Assembly: GCF_943181435.1 (NCBI RefSeq)
Contig: NZ_OW969598.1
Span: forward strand, 682,001-746,000
Direction: 5' to 3'
Source: Neisseria sp. Marseille-Q6792
GTDB lineage: Bacteria; Pseudomonadota; Gammaproteobacteria; Burkholderiales; Neisseriaceae
Length of the DNA stretch: 64,000 nt
A program made the translations under genes and the position numbers. Below, in pieces: positions 47,737-58,208 of this stretch. Each line of letters opens with the position of its first letter. The stretch's first letter is position 1. Under the pieces are notes generated by a model. The model saw only the letters and a program-made list of their open reading frames with translations. It was not told the origin of the DNA and did not search any database.

Positions 47737-48450
47737 TCATTTGCGGGCGGCATCCACAACCGCGCCTAGAGCTGCCGCAGGCAAAGCCAGTACCGCGCCC
47801 GCCGCATCCAGTATCAACAATGGGGGAGTATGTAAGATATTTTCAAACAGCTTGAATTTGTCGGTATGTTTTTCCGTAACCGTGTAATAAATATCGGCAG
47901 GCACACTTTGCTCAAAATGATAATCGGCGTTCAGTTTTTGCGGCGTGGCGTAGTATTTGCCTTTGGCGGATACGCAACGCGTGTAAATGGTCCGATTGTC
48001 AAGTTCGACCGCTTCAAACTCAAGCTGTTTCAGCTTGGCGATGTCAGCAGGCCTGTCGGTATCGTAGCGCAGGCAAAGGCCTTCGGTACTGAAATTCTGG
48101 CTGCCGGGCGCTTCGAGTTTGACCGGCAGGGCTTGGTGTGCAAAGCGCGGGTTGGGCTCAACCATTTGAAACTGCTTGTCCAACCCGGCCTTCAAAATGC
48201 CCGTCAGCTTCGCCGAATCTTCAGGATTGACGACGAACCAGTATTTCCCGCCCATCATCACCAGGCTGCCCTTTTCCAATTGGGCATTGTCTTTGGCAAC
48301 CACACCGAAGGCGCGGATTTGGTCTTTGTCAACATGTTTGCGGGCGGTCGTTTCGCTGAACGGGCTGTTCATACCCCACATCATTACCGTACAGCCGTTA
48401 AGCATCAAGGTTGCCGCCAAAACGGCGGCGGTCGTTTTATGGAACAACAT
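47737..48450 (-). CDS. Predicted lipoprotein of unknown function
   Basis: A 237-residue protein from ATG 48450 with a lipoprotein signal (KTTAAVLAATLMLNGC, Cys20). The mature part is not recognised. It has one hydrophobic stretch near the C-terminus (LILDAAGAVLALPAAALGAVV) that could be a second membrane contact. Two further Cys (ENFSTEG-LCLRY region and YTRCVSAKG) may form a disulfide. An alternative start at 48462 adds four residues. Confidence 0.75.
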   Translation of the reverse strand: MLFHKTTAAVLAATLMLNGCTVMMWGMNSPFSETTARKHVDKDQIRAFGVVAKDNAQLEKGSLVMMGGKYWFVVNPEDSAKLTGILKAGLDKQFQMVEPNPRFAHQALPVKLEAPGSQNFSTEGLCLRYDTDRPADIAKLKQLEFEAVELDNRTIYTRCVSAKGKYYATPQKLNADYHFEQSVPADIYYTVTEKHTDKFKLFENILHTPPLLILDAAGAVLALPAAALGAVVDAARK

Positions 48451-48496
48451 TTTATCCTCCAATCAGAATGACGGCGGATGCCGTCTGAAAACATGC

Positions 48497-49009
48497 CTAA
48501 GCTTCCCCTATTCCGCCTTGGCTTTCCATAACGGTTTTCAATTCTTGAAACAGGGCGCGGAAATTTTTCGGCGGTTTGTTTTGCTCCTGCTCTTTTTTGG
48601 TATTGCGGATGAGCGTCCTCAGCTTGCCCGCGTCCGCATGCGGAAAATCCGACATAAACTGCGTCAACGCGCCGTCGTCTGCCAACAGCCGTACACGCGC
48701 CTGTTCCACACGTTGCAAAAAGGCATTGTGCGCCGCATCGTCGCCGCGCAGCTTGGCAAGAAACGCCTCGATAGGCGCGGGATCGGTATCACGCATCAGC
48801 CTGCCGATAAATTGCGCCTGCCGCTTGAGCGCGCCGTTGGACGTAATTTTTTTATAGGTAACGACAGCTTCGTACAAATCTTCGTCCAAGCCAATTTTTT
48901 TCAACGTGTCGCTTGAGAGCTTGGTCAGCTCCATACCCAAATCCTGCAAACCGTTCATCTGCTTTTTCATTTGGGTTTTGCTGATCCATTCGTCTTCTTG
49001 TTCAAACAT
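48497..49009 (-). CDS. darP: Ribosome-associated protein DarP (YjgA, DUF615)
   Basis: A 170-residue protein from ATG 49009 (MFEQEDEWISKTQMKKQMNG) of the DUF615 family. E. coli YjgA/DarP assists late 50S subunit assembly. Conserved segments include RQAQFIGRLMR and the C-terminal LRTLIRNTKKEQ. The gene is divergent from pmbA, a pairing conserved in many gamma- and beta-proteobacteria. Confidence 0.92.
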   Translation of the reverse strand: MFEQEDEWISKTQMKKQMNGLQDLGMELTKLSSDTLKKIGLDEDLYEAVVTYKKITSNGALKRQAQFIGRLMRDTDPAPIEAFLAKLRGDDAAHNAFLQRVEQARVRLLADDGALTQFMSDFPHADAGKLRTLIRNTKKEQEQNKPPKNFRALFQELKTVMESQGGIGEA

Positions 49010-49162
49010 CTTGATTCTCGAATTTTTTCCAATAGCGCATTTTAACAGAATGCCGCCGCGTTCAGACGGCATTTTGCACCGCACGCCCTGCAAACGGCGC
49101 GCTTTTGCCCCTGCCGCCCGAAACGGTTAAAATGCCGCAAAGCATCATCAAGAAAGATTTCT

Positions 49163-50494
49163 ATGCTATTCAACCACACCGCTTCCGAACTCCTCGACCT
49201 CTGCCGCCGCACGCTCGACTTGGCAAAAGCGACGGGCGCAACCGCCGCCGAAGCCGATTTCAGCGAATCATTGGGACAAAGCGTCAGCGTGCGGCTGGGC
49301 GAAATCGAACAAATCGAGTTCCAGCAGGACAAGTCGCTGGACATTACCGTTTACGTCGGCAAACGCAAAGGCCGCGCCAGCACTGCCGATTTCTCCGAAA
49401 AAGCCCTGCAAGACACCGTCAAAGCCGCCATCGACATCGCCCGCTACACCGCCGAAGACGATTGCGCAGGTTTGGCAGACGCTTCGCTTATGGCGCAACA
49501 CGTCGGCGACCTCGACCGTTACCACGAATGGGATTTAAGCCCGGAAGCCGCCGTCGAGTTGGCAAAACAATGCGAACAAGCCGCCCTGAACGAGGATGAG
49601 CGCATCGAAAACTCCGAAGGGGCGGCGGTACAAACCGGACATTACCAATACGTTTACGGCAACACCCACGGTTTTGCCGCACACCAGCAAGGCACGCGCC
49701 ACAGCATTTCATGCAGCGTCGTTGCCGCCGACGAAAACGGCATGCAGCGCGACTACTGGTATGATTCCTCCTGCCGCCATCAAGAAATGGACAGCCCGGC
49801 GCAAATCGGTCAAACCGCCGCCGAGCGTACCTTACGTCGTCTGAATAGCCGCAGCATTCCGACCGGAAGCTACCCCGTCCTATTCGATGCGACCGTTTCG
49901 GGAGGTCTGATCGGACACCTCGTCGGCGCACTATCCGGCGGCTCGCTCTACCGCCAAAGCAGCTTCCTGATCGACAGCATAGGCAAACAGGTTCTGCCCG
50001 ATTTCCTCAGCCTGCGCGAAGAGCCGCATATTCCCCGCGCCTTCGGCAGCACCTATTTCGATTCCGAAGGCGTCGCCACGCGGCCGCGTTTCATCATCCG
50101 CGACGGCATTGTCGAAAGCTATTTCCTCAGCAGTTACAGCGCGAGAAAACTCGGTATGCAGACCACGGGCAATGCCGGCGGCACGCACAACCTTTATTTG
50201 AACCATACGCACGAAACGCAATCAGACCTGCTGAAAGAAATGGGCACGGGATTGTTGGTAACCGAACTCATGGGGCAAGGCGTAAACGCCATTACCGGCG
50301 ACTACTCGCGCGGTGCGGCGGGTTTTTGGGTGGAAAACGGCATCATTGCCTACCCCGTCCATGAAATTACCGTTGCCGGCCGCCTTCAAGATATGTATCG
50401 CAACATCGTCGGCGTGTCCGATGATGCCTTACGCCGTTCGTCCAACCAAATCGGTTCTATCCTGATAGGAAGCATGACGGTTGCCGGCAACTGA
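49163..50494 (+). CDS. pmbA: Metalloprotease PmbA (TldE) subunit
   Basis: A 443-residue protein of the TldD/TldE family. TldD-TldE removes leaders from modified peptides and degrades unfolded peptides, with the metal motif carried by TldD. Visible family segments are RLGEIEQIEFQQDKSLDI, PVLFDATVSGGLIGHLVGA, SGGSLYRQSSFL and GVNAITGDYSRGAAGFWVENG. tldD is not in this window. AAGAAAG precedes ATG 49163. Confidence 0.94.
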   Translation: MLFNHTASELLDLCRRTLDLAKATGATAAEADFSESLGQSVSVRLGEIEQIEFQQDKSLDITVYVGKRKGRASTADFSEKALQDTVKAAIDIARYTAEDDCAGLADASLMAQHVGDLDRYHEWDLSPEAAVELAKQCEQAALNEDERIENSEGAAVQTGHYQYVYGNTHGFAAHQQGTRHSISCSVVAADENGMQRDYWYDSSCRHQEMDSPAQIGQTAAERTLRRLNSRSIPTGSYPVLFDATVSGGLIGHLVGALSGGSLYRQSSFLIDSIGKQVLPDFLSLREEPHIPRAFGSTYFDSEGVATRPRFIIRDGIVESYFLSSYSARKLGMQTTGNAGGTHNLYLNHTHETQSDLLKEMGTGLLVTELMGQGVNAITGDYSRGAAGFWVENGIIAYPVHEITVAGRLQDMYRNIVGVSDDALRRSSNQIGSILIGSMTVAGN

Positions 50495-50521
50495 AACCCC
50501 AACTGAATGCCGTCTGAAAGC

Positions 50522-50553
50522 AAAGGGCTGAACCTGCAGCGGTTCGGCCCTTT
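50522..50553 (+). terminator. Terminator downstream of pmbA
   Basis: AAAGGGCTGAACC and GGTTCGGCCCTTT form a 13-bp stem with one G-T pair. It lies just before a CREE. Confidence 0.8.
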
Positions 50554-50558
50554 GTTGA

Positions 50559-50713
50559 TATAGTGGATTAACAAAAACCAGTACGGCGTTGCCTCGCCTT
50601 AGCTCAAAGAGAACGATTCTCTAAGGTGCTGAAGCACCAAGTGAATCGGTTCCGTACTATTTGTACTGTCTGCGGCTTCGTCGCCTTGTCCTGATTTTTG
50701 TTAATCCACTATA
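50559..50713. mobile_element. Correia element (CREE), 155 bp
   Basis: Complete terminal repeats and core, nearly identical to the copy at 28695-28849. It sits in the pmbA-cspA intergenic region, just after the pmbA terminator. Confidence 0.95.
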
Positions 50714-50973
50714 CATAATTTCTTTTAGATTTCCGCAAAAATCCCTGACAAACAATCTGCACATTTTTTAATCATATAAGATTTCCCCTTATTCCTCAGC
50801 ATACTATCAAACATATCCACAACAGGATTCACACAGGCTAAGGATAAAGCAGATAAAAAGACACCTGTTCTTTTCAGACGGCATTCCCCCCTGTTTCTGC
50901 AAACAGCAAAACAAAACGGCAGGACATCGTCTGTCCTGCCGTTTCACATATACGGTTTCCCGTACACTCGGGA
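50714..50973. other. Spacer after the CREE with cspA terminator
   Basis: AT-rich DNA with no gene. One DUS (TTTTCAGACGGCAT) is near 50874. AAACGGCAGGAC (50914-50925) and GTCCTGCCGTTT (50933-50944) form a strong hairpin, the likely cspA terminator. Confidence 0.7.
50914..50944 (-). terminator. Terminator of cspA
   Basis: A perfect 12-bp stem with a 7-base loop, with T residues following on the minus strand. Confidence 0.85.
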
Positions 50974-51177
50974 TTAAGCAGCCTGAATGTTAGCAGCTTG
51001 TTTGCCTTTAGGGCCGGTGGTTACGTCGAAAGACACGCGTTGGCCTTCTTTCAGGGTTTTGAAACCTTCCATATTGATCGCTGAGAAGTGAGCGAACAAA
51101 TCTTCGCCACCTTCGTCAGGAGTGATGAAACCAAAACCTTTAGCGTCGTTAAACCATTTTACGATACCGGTTGCCAT
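50974..51177 (-). CDS. cspA: Cold-shock protein, CspA family
   Basis: A 67-residue single cold-shock domain, from ATG 51177 ([18 protein letters not shown]). RNP1 (KGFGFI) and RNP2 (LFAHFSAI) are intact. It binds single-stranded RNA and DNA as a chaperone. The ~250-base stretch to clpS leaves space for the long leader often found on cold-shock mRNAs. A 13-residue upstream extension to 51216 is not family-like. Confidence 0.96.
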
Positions 51178-51426
51178 TAGAAACTTCCTATACTTAAAAA
51201 TTAACAAAATCAGCAAAATAAGGCATACAGCAAACTTAAACGTTCAGCGTTTCTCCCCAGCTTTATATACTTGGTCGAGTGCCGGCTTCTGCTTAACCGT
51301 CTTTTTACATTTGTTAAGCCGAAACGTCAAGCTATGTTTCCCAAAAAGTGAGAAAATAAGCGGAAAGACCGAAAATACAACAGAAATGCCGTCTGAAAAC
51401 GGCTTCTTCCCGATAGAAAACAGCTT

Positions 51427-51729
51427 ATGACGACACACTGCCAATCCGATACGCTTTTAAGCGACCAAAAAACCGCCCCACCGAAACGTTACGGCGTTTT
51501 CCTATTGAACGACGATTACACCACGATGGAATTTGTCGTTGAAATCCTGACCGAAATCTTTATGCTCGGACAAGAACAGGCGGTAGCGGTAATGCTCTTG
51601 GTTCATCACGAAGGCAAAGGCCTGTGCGGCACTTACACGCGCGATATTGCCCAAACCAAACAGCAACAAGTCATGCAGCGGGCAAAAGCCGAAGGGCATC
51701 CGCTGCAATGTATTGTCGAGGAGATTTAA
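51427..51729 (+). CDS. clpS: ClpS adaptor protein
   Basis: A 100-residue adaptor delivering N-degron substrates to ClpAP. YGVFLLNDDYTTMEFVVEIL carries the N-degron-binding Asn-Asp region, and VMLLVHHEGKGLCG the conserved His of the pocket. The stop lies 1 base before the clpA ATG, so expression is coupled. A DUS lies just upstream at about 51387. Confidence 0.96.
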   Translation: MTTHCQSDTLLSDQKTAPPKRYGVFLLNDDYTTMEFVVEILTEIFMLGQEQAVAVMLLVHHEGKGLCGTYTRDIAQTKQQQVMQRAKAEGHPLQCIVEEI

Positions 51730-51730
51730 T

Positions 51731-54022
51731 ATGCTTGCCCCTGAATTGGAACAGATTTTGCAGCAGCTTTACCGCGAGGCGCGCAACGCCCATTATGAAT
51801 TTATCAGCCTCGAGCATCTGCTTTTGGTACTCATCGAAGAAGATGCCGCCGTCCCCAACGTTCTCAAGCTCTGCGGCACGGATTTGAAAGTGGTGTCCGA
51901 ACAACTCGCCGCCAGCGTTGCCGAAAACACCCCCCTGATTCCCGACCACCTTTTAGACACGGTCGAAACCCAGCCCACGCTCGGCTTCCAACGCGTCATC
52001 CAACGGGCGATGGTGCATACCCAATCCGCAGGCAAAGGCTTGGTCGAGCCTTTGGACGTTTTGGTCGCGCTGATGAGCGAAACCGACAGCCACGCCGTCT
52101 ATTTCCTCAAGCTGCAATCGGTTACGCGTTTTGAAGTTTTGCGCTGTATTGCCCACGGCTCTCCCGATGAAGATGAAGACGATGGCAACTATTCTTCAGA
52201 CGGCATGGACGACGATAATGAGAACCGCGCCAAACCGAGCAAAAACCCTTTATCGGAGTACACCGTCAACCTCAACGCCGAAGTCAAGGCCGGCCGCATC
52301 GACCCTTTGATTGGTCGCAAACACGAAATGGAACGGCTGGTGCAAATCCTATGCCGCCGCCGCAAAAATAATCCGCTTTTGGTCGGCGAGGCCGGCGTGG
52401 GCAAAACTGCGCTGGCGGAAGGCTTGGCACATCAAATCGTCAACGGCGACATTCCCGACGCGCTTAAAGATGCCGAAGTGTACGCGCTGGATATGGGTTC
52501 GCTTTTGGCGGGCACGAAATACCGCGGCGACTTTGAAGCGCGAGTCAAATCCGTCTTGAAACAGCTCGAAAAAATCCCGCAAGCCATTTTGTTTATCGAC
52601 GAAATCCACACCATCATCGGCGCGGGCAGCACCAGCGGCGGCACAATGGACGCATCCAACCTGCTCAAACCCGCATTGGCGAAAGGTTCATTGCGCTGTA
52701 TCGGCGCAACCACTTACGACGAATACCGCATCATTTTCGACAAAGACCACGCCTTAAGCCGCCGTTTCCAAAAAATCGACGTGGTCGAGCCCACCGTCGC
52801 CGAAACCGTACAAATCCTGCGCGGCTTGAAACCGATGTTTGAAGATTTCCACCAAGTGCGCTATACGCAAGGCGCACTCGAAGCTGCCGCCGAACTTTCC
52901 GCACGCTACATCAACGAACGCTTCCTGCCCGACAAAGCCATCGACGTAATGGATGAAGCAGGCGCGGCGCAACGAATTCTGCCTAAATCCAAACAGAAAA
53001 AAGTCATCGGTAAAGCGCAAATCGAAACCGTCATCGCCAAAGTTGCGCGGATTCCCGAAAAAACCGTGTCGCACGACGACAAACAAGTCCTGCAATTCCT
53101 CGGCCGCGATTTGAAAAACATGGTTTACGGTCAGGAAAATGCCATCGATGCGTTGGTTGCCGCCGTCAAAATGTCGCGTTCTGGCCTTGCCCTACCCGAC
53201 AAACCCATAGGCAGCTTCCTCTTCTCCGGTCCGACCGGCGTCGGTAAAACCGAAGTCGCCAAACAGCTTGCCTACTCGATGGGCGTACCGCTGCAACGCT
53301 TCGACATGTCCGAATACATGGAACGCCACGCCGTATCGCGCCTCATCGGCGCACCACCGGGCTACGTCGGCTTTGAACAAGGCGGCCTTTTAACCGAAGC
53401 CGTCAACAAACAGCCGCATTGCGTGCTGCTCTTGGACGAAATCGAAAAAGCCCACCCCGACATTTTCAACGTCCTCCTGCAAGTGATGGACGCAGGCAAA
53501 CTGACCGACAACAACGGCAAGAGTGCCGACTTCCGCAACGTCATTCTGATTATGACCACCAACGCAGGCGCGGAAAGCCTCAGCCGCCCCAGCCTCGGCT
53601 TTACCGCCAAACGCGAGCGCGGCGACGAAATGCAGGCGATCAACAAGCTCTTCACGCCCGAGTTCCGCAACCGCTTGGATGCGATTATCCCGTTTGCGCC
53701 CCTGTCCGAACCCATTATCGTCAAAGTCGTGGACAAATTCCTGCTTCAGCTCGAACACCAGCTCCTCGACAAAAAAGTTGAAGCCGAATTCACACCGGCA
53801 TTGCGCAAATATCTGGCGGAAAAAGGTTTCGACCCGCAAATGGGCGCGCGCCCGATGCACCGCCTGATTCAGGAAAAAATCCGCAAACCGCTCGCCGACG
53901 AACTCCTGTTCGGCAAACTATCCGACGGCGGCTTTGTGCGGATAGACTGGGATGCTGCAAAAGAAGAAACCGTGTTGAAGTTTAAGAAAAGCAAGGTCAA
54001 AATAAAAACCGCCTCCGCATAA
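51731..54022 (+). CDS. clpA: ATP-dependent Clp protease ATP-binding subunit ClpA
   Basis: A 763-residue AAA+ unfoldase partner of ClpP (E. coli ClpA 758). The N-domain (MLAPELEQILQQLYREARN) binds ClpS. The first AAA module has Walker A GEAGVGKTA and Walker B FIDEIHT; the second has GPTGVGKTEVAK and LLLDEIEKAH. The ClpP-binding loop is expected in the 600s but I do not pinpoint it. There is a DUS in the acidic linker near 52200. Start chosen at ATG 51731, immediately after clpS. Confidence 0.97.
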   Translation: MLAPELEQILQQLYREARNAHYEFISLEHLLLVLIEEDAAVPNVLKLCGTDLKVVSEQLAASVAENTPLIPDHLLDTVETQPTLGFQRVIQRAMVHTQSAGKGLVEPLDVLVALMSETDSHAVYFLKLQSVTRFEVLRCIAHGSPDEDEDDGNYSSDGMDDDNENRAKPSKNPLSEYTVNLNAEVKAGRIDPLIGRKHEMERLVQILCRRRKNNPLLVGEAGVGKTALAEGLAHQIVNGDIPDALKDAEVYALDMGSLLAGTKYRGDFEARVKSVLKQLEKIPQAILFIDEIHTIIGAGSTSGGTMDASNLLKPALAKGSLRCIGATTYDEYRIIFDKDHALSRRFQKIDVVEPTVAETVQILRGLKPMFEDFHQVRYTQGALEAAAELSARYINERFLPDKAIDVMDEAGAAQRILPKSKQKKVIGKAQIETVIAKVARIPEKTVSHDDKQVLQFLGRDLKNMVYGQENAIDALVAAVKMSRSGLALPDKPIGSFLFSGPTGVGKTEVAKQLAYSMGVPLQRFDMSEYMERHAVSRLIGAPPGYVGFEQGGLLTEAVNKQPHCVLLLDEIEKAHPDIFNVLLQVMDAGKLTDNNGKSADFRNVILIMTTNAGAESLSRPSLGFTAKRERGDEMQAINKLFTPEFRNRLDAIIPFAPLSEPIIVKVVDKFLLQLEHQLLDKKVEAEFTPALRKYLAEKGFDPQMGARPMHRLIQEKIRKPLADELLFGKLSDGGFVRIDWDAAKEETVLKFKKSKVKIKTASA

Positions 54023-54026
54023 AATC

Positions 54027-54062
54027 AAAAATGCCGTCTGAAAGGTTCAGACGGCATTTTCT
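54027..54062. terminator. DUS inverted-repeat terminator between clpA and hldD
   Basis: AAAATGCCGTCTGAA pairs with TTCAGACGGCATTTT across a 4-base loop. Confidence 0.85.
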
Positions 54063-54086
54063 TTCAAACAAAATGACCAATCGTGT

Positions 54087-55091
54087 TTAAGCCAAATTTT
54101 CCAGCATCCATTTGACGTAGCGGTCGACGCCTGATTTGACATCGAAAAATTCTTCCTTGTATCCGGCTTCGCGTAATTTGGTGATGTCGGCTTGGGTGAA
54201 GCTCTGGTATTTGCCTTTGAGCGCGTCGGGGAAGGGAATGTAGCGGATAAGTTCTTCTTCTACCAGCTCTTTCAAGCTCATTTCAGGTTTGCCTTCGGCG
54301 GCGCGGCAGGCGTTGACGGTGGCGGCGGCGAGTTCGTTGAACTGTTGGCTGCGGCCTGTTCCGAGGTTGTAGATGCCGGAGAGGTTGGGATGGTCGAAGA
54401 AGTAAAGGTTGACTTTGGCGACGTCTTCGACGCTGACGAAGTCGCGGGTTTGTTCGCCGTTGCCGTAGCCGTCGTTGCTGCCGAACAGGTTGACGTAACC
54501 GTGTTCGCGGTATTGGTGGAAGTGGTGGAAGGCGACGGATGCCATGCGGCCTTTGTGTTGTTCGTGTTGTCCGTAAACGTTGAAGTAGCGGAAGCCGACG
54601 ACTTGGGCGGTCAGGCCTTCTTTCATGCGGCGGCGCAATACTTGGTCGAACAGGAATTTGGAGTAGCCGTACACATTAAGCGGTTTTTCGAGTTCGCGCT
54701 CTTCGCGGAAGATTTCGCCTTTTCCGTAAACCGCCGCACTGGAGGCATAAAGGAAGGGAATGCGTTCGTCCTGACACCAGTCCAACAAATCCAGCGTGTA
54801 CTGGTAGTTGTTTTCCATCATATACAAACCGTCGTGGTTCATGGTGTCGGAACACGCGCCTTGATGGAAAACGGCTTCGATGTTTTGATAAGGTAAAATG
54901 TGTTCCCTCACTTGGCGGATGAATTCATGTTTGTCGAGGTAGTGGGCGATTTCGCACTCGGCAAGGTTTTTGAATTTTTCGCCTTTGCTCAAATTATCGA
55001 CGGCAACGATGTCGGTAATGCCGCGTTGGTTGAGGGCTTTGACGATGTTGCTGCCGATGAAGCCGGCCGCGCCTGTTACGATGATGGTCAT
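54087..55091 (-). CDS. hldD: ADP-L-glycero-D-manno-heptose 6-epimerase
   Basis: Epimerises ADP-D,D-heptose to ADP-L,D-heptose for the lipooligosaccharide inner core. It has 334 residues from ATG 55091, preceded by AAAGGAAACC. NADP-binding [11 protein letters not shown] is at the N-terminus, and the SDR catalytic Tyr-Lys pair is in [12 protein letters not shown]-terminal [12 protein letters not shown] is typical of the RfaD branch. It is downstream of hldA on the same strand, in one pathway. Confidence 0.96.
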   Translation of the reverse strand: MTIIVTGAAGFIGSNIVKALNQRGITDIVAVDNLSKGEKFKNLAECEIAHYLDKHEFIRQVREHILPYQNIEAVFHQGACSDTMNHDGLYMMENNYQYTLDLLDWCQDERIPFLYASSAAVYGKGEIFREERELEKPLNVYGYSKFLFDQVLRRRMKEGLTAQVVGFRYFNVYGQHEQHKGRMASVAFHHFHQYREHGYVNLFGSNDGYGNGEQTRDFVSVEDVAKVNLYFFDHPNLSGIYNLGTGRSQQFNELAAATVNACRAAEGKPEMSLKELVEEELIRYIPFPDALKGKYQSFTQADITKLREAGYKEEFFDVKSGVDRYVKWMLENLA

Positions 55092-55115
55092 ATTGGGTTT
55101 CCTTTGTTTTGAGGG

Positions 55116-55150
55116 TTTCAGACGGCATTGGATGGTCATGCCGTCTGAAA
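55116..55150. terminator. DUS inverted repeat between hldA and hldD
   Basis: TTTCAGACGGCAT and ATGCCGTCTGAAA flank a 9-base loop. It may reduce readthrough into hldD. Confidence 0.65.
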
Positions 55151-55154
55151 AGAT

Positions 55155-56117
55155 TTATTGCCCGTCCAGTGCTTCAACCAACTCTGCAAACGAGCAAACC
55201 GCCGTACCAAGTTTCGCCACGACAACCCCAGCCGCAGTATTGGCAAGGTGCATGGCTTCAGGCATGGTATAACCAGCAGCCAGCCCCAAGCCCATTCCGG
55301 CAATAACGGTATCGCCTGCACCGGATACATCATAGACTTCTTGGGCGCGGGTGGGCTGGTAAATCGGTTCGCCTTCGCTGAACAAGGTCATACCCTCTTC
55401 GCTTCGGGTCAGCAAAATCGCGGTCAAATCGAGGTGGCGGCGCAGGTTTTGCGCTTTTTCGGTCAAATCATTTTCGTTTTTCCAACTGCCGACCACTTCT
55501 TTCAATTCGGCGCGGTTGGGCGTAATCAGGGTTGCGCCGGCGTATTTTTCGTAATCGTCGCCTTTGGGGTCGATTAATACGGTTTTGCCTTCGTGTTTCG
55601 CCCAATCAATCATATCGGAGATGTGCGACAGGCCACCTTTGCCATAGTCTGAAAAAATAATTGCGTCGTATTCGGGCAAGATTTCACGGTATTTCCGCTT
55701 GATTTGTTCCAATACTTCTCGGTTGGGATGTTCTTCAAAATCAAGGCGGATAAGCTGCTGGTTGCGGGCGACGACGCGCAGTTTGACGGTGGTGGCGATT
55801 TGTTTGTCGCGCATCAGATAGGAGGCGACGCCGTCCTGCACCATCAGCACGTCGAGCGCGTTGGCGGCTTCGTCGTCGCCGGTTACCGACAACAGCCCTG
55901 CTTTGCCGCCCAGCGAAGCGATATTGCGCGCAACGTTCGCCGCACCGCCCGCGCGTTGGTCGATACGTCCGATTTTTGCTACCGGCACGGGGGCTTCGGG
56001 CGAAATTCGGGACACGTCGCCAAACCAATAGCGGTCGAGCATCACGTCGCCGACAACAAGGACTTTGGCTTGCGCGAAACGGGATTTGAGGGTTTCTTGT
56101 TGAAACTTGGCGGGCAT
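55155..56117 (-). CDS. hldA: D-glycero-beta-D-manno-heptose-7-phosphate kinase
   Basis: A PfkB-family kinase for heptose 1,7-bisphosphate synthesis, the step before HldC/HldE nucleotidyl transfer. It has 320 residues from ATG 56117 (GGAG eight bases upstream). VVGDVMLDRYWFGDVSRISPEAPVPV is the substrate-binding start, and DVSGAGDTVIAGM carries the catalytic Asp. It lacks the C-terminal nucleotidyltransferase domain of bifunctional E. coli HldE, so a separate HldC is expected elsewhere. Confidence 0.95.
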   Translation of the reverse strand: MPAKFQQETLKSRFAQAKVLVVGDVMLDRYWFGDVSRISPEAPVPVAKIGRIDQRAGGAANVARNIASLGGKAGLLSVTGDDEAANALDVLMVQDGVASYLMRDKQIATTVKLRVVARNQQLIRLDFEEHPNREVLEQIKRKYREILPEYDAIIFSDYGKGGLSHISDMIDWAKHEGKTVLIDPKGDDYEKYAGATLITPNRAELKEVVGSWKNENDLTEKAQNLRRHLDLTAILLTRSEEGMTLFSEGEPIYQPTRAQEVYDVSGAGDTVIAGMGLGLAAGYTMPEAMHLANTAAGVVVAKLGTAVCSFAELVEALDGQ

Positions 56118-56222
56118 TTTATGCACTCCAAAATAAGTTGTTTTTTGTGTGTGAAAACTTCAATATATTCTCAGATCACTCACCTGGCAGATTTAATGCT
56201 TAAAAATAAATCTGGCTTTTTA

Positions 56223-56615
56223 TTATTCTTCAAAATCGAAAGGAGACCAATCGGCAACAGGAGACAAACAATCCTCTCCTTCTTTTTTCTCAAAAACGCT
56301 ACCTATATCCGCCCAAAACAACTCCCCAACATCTGCTTGATAATGGGTAAGCCGCGTCAAACTATGAAAGGAGAAGTTATCAGGGTTATTCGAGTATTCA
56401 TCATCTTCTGTTCCAGAAAATACTCGCCATCCGCTGTCAAATGGTAAATCCCCTTGATGTTCCCGATACATAAATTTAATAGGAAGCCCCTCTTCGACAA
56501 TTTTATGCGACACAATCGCATACCATCCGACAGGGGTATCCTTTACAAGCAAATCATCTTCCGGAAATGCATCATAATCAAAAATATTGCTCACATCTGA
56601 ACCACATTGAGACAT
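56223..56615 (-). CDS. DUF2185 family protein (immunity-type)
   Basis: A 130-residue acidic protein. The segment DSGWRVFSGTEDDEYSNNPDN matches the core of DUF2185 proteins, which I associate with immunity proteins of polymorphic toxin systems. It has no signal peptide. It is AT-rich relative to hldA and pyrF and is not in an obvious operon, as no toxin gene is adjacent. Family assignment is from memory of the motif. Confidence 0.65.
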   Translation of the reverse strand: MSQCGSDVSNIFDYDAFPEDDLLVKDTPVGWYAIVSHKIVEEGLPIKFMYREHQGDLPFDSGWRVFSGTEDDEYSNNPDNFSFHSLTRLTHYQADVGELFWADIGSVFEKKEGEDCLSPVADWSPFDFEE

Positions 56616-56711
56616 CGGATAAATTCCTTTCTAAGCTGAAATTTTCCGGCTATTGATCTATCGTATCAAAGTAAGGCAGTTTTCTTTGAACAGCATCAAA
56701 ATTGTTGATGC

Positions 56712-57443
56712 TTAAGCGTTTGCCACGCGGTTCACTTCGCGCAATACGGCGACCGGATCGGCGGCTTGGGTTACAGGGCGGCCCATTACCAAATAGGTTG
56801 AACCTGCCGCCAAGGCTTCGGCCGGTGTCATAATGCGGCGTTGGTCGTCATTGTTGCCGGCAACGTCCAAGCGGATACCGGGCGTTACCAAGACAAAATC
56901 CTGCCCTAATTCGCGGCGCAGCGGCGCGGCTTCTTGGGCGGAGCAGACCACGCCGTCCAAGCCTGAACTTTGCGCCAGTTTCGCCAAGCGGATGACTTGT
57001 TCTTCAGGGGCGATGTTCAAACCGATTTCCGCCAAATCGCTTTGTTCCATGCTGGTCAACACGGTTACGCCGATTAAGAGCGGCTTGGTTTGATATCCGG
57101 CGACGGCTTCTGCTGCGGCTTCCATCATACGGCGGCCGCCTGAGGCATGCATATCGACCATCCAAACGCCCATATCGGCAGCGACTTTGCAGGCTTGCGC
57201 GACGGTGTGGGGAATATCGTGGTATTTCAAATCGAGGAAAAGCTTGAAACCTTGATTGATTAAGCTTTCCGCCAAACTGCGCCCCGTCGCGGTAAACAGC
57301 TCTTTGCCGATTTTGATTTGGCACAACGTCGGATCAAGGTTGCGGACGAATCCGAGCGTGTCTTTTTCGTTGGCAAAATCAAGGGCGACGATGACGGGGG
57401 TGCGTTGTTGCTGGGTTTGGAAGTCGGAGATTAAGGGGTTCAT
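56712..57443 (-). CDS. pyrF: Orotidine 5'-phosphate decarboxylase
   Basis: Makes UMP from OMP in de novo pyrimidine synthesis. A 243-residue TIM barrel with VIVALDF at the N-terminus, the catalytic Lys/Asp tetrad in LFLDLKYHDIPHTV and the phosphate-binding GVVCSAQEA and YLVMGRPVTQA segments. Confidence 0.97.
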   Translation of the reverse strand: MNPLISDFQTQQQRTPVIVALDFANEKDTLGFVRNLDPTLCQIKIGKELFTATGRSLAESLINQGFKLFLDLKYHDIPHTVAQACKVAADMGVWMVDMHASGGRRMMEAAAEAVAGYQTKPLLIGVTVLTSMEQSDLAEIGLNIAPEEQVIRLAKLAQSSGLDGVVCSAQEAAPLRRELGQDFVLVTPGIRLDVAGNNDDQRRIMTPAEALAAGSTYLVMGRPVTQAADPVAVLREVNRVANA

Positions 57444-57497
57444 AAGATGCCTGCGGATAAACGGTTACAACTTCGATTTTAACAGCTTTCATACACA

Positions 57498-57533
57498 AAA
57501 TGCCGTCTGAAAATATTTTTTCAGACGGCATTT
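57498..57533. terminator. DUS inverted-repeat terminator
   Basis: AAATGCCGTCTGAAAA pairs with TTTTCAGACGGCATTT downstream of adk. Confidence 0.8.
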
Positions 57534-57548
57534 CCTACTCGGCAAAAC

Positions 57549-58208
<660 letters not shown>

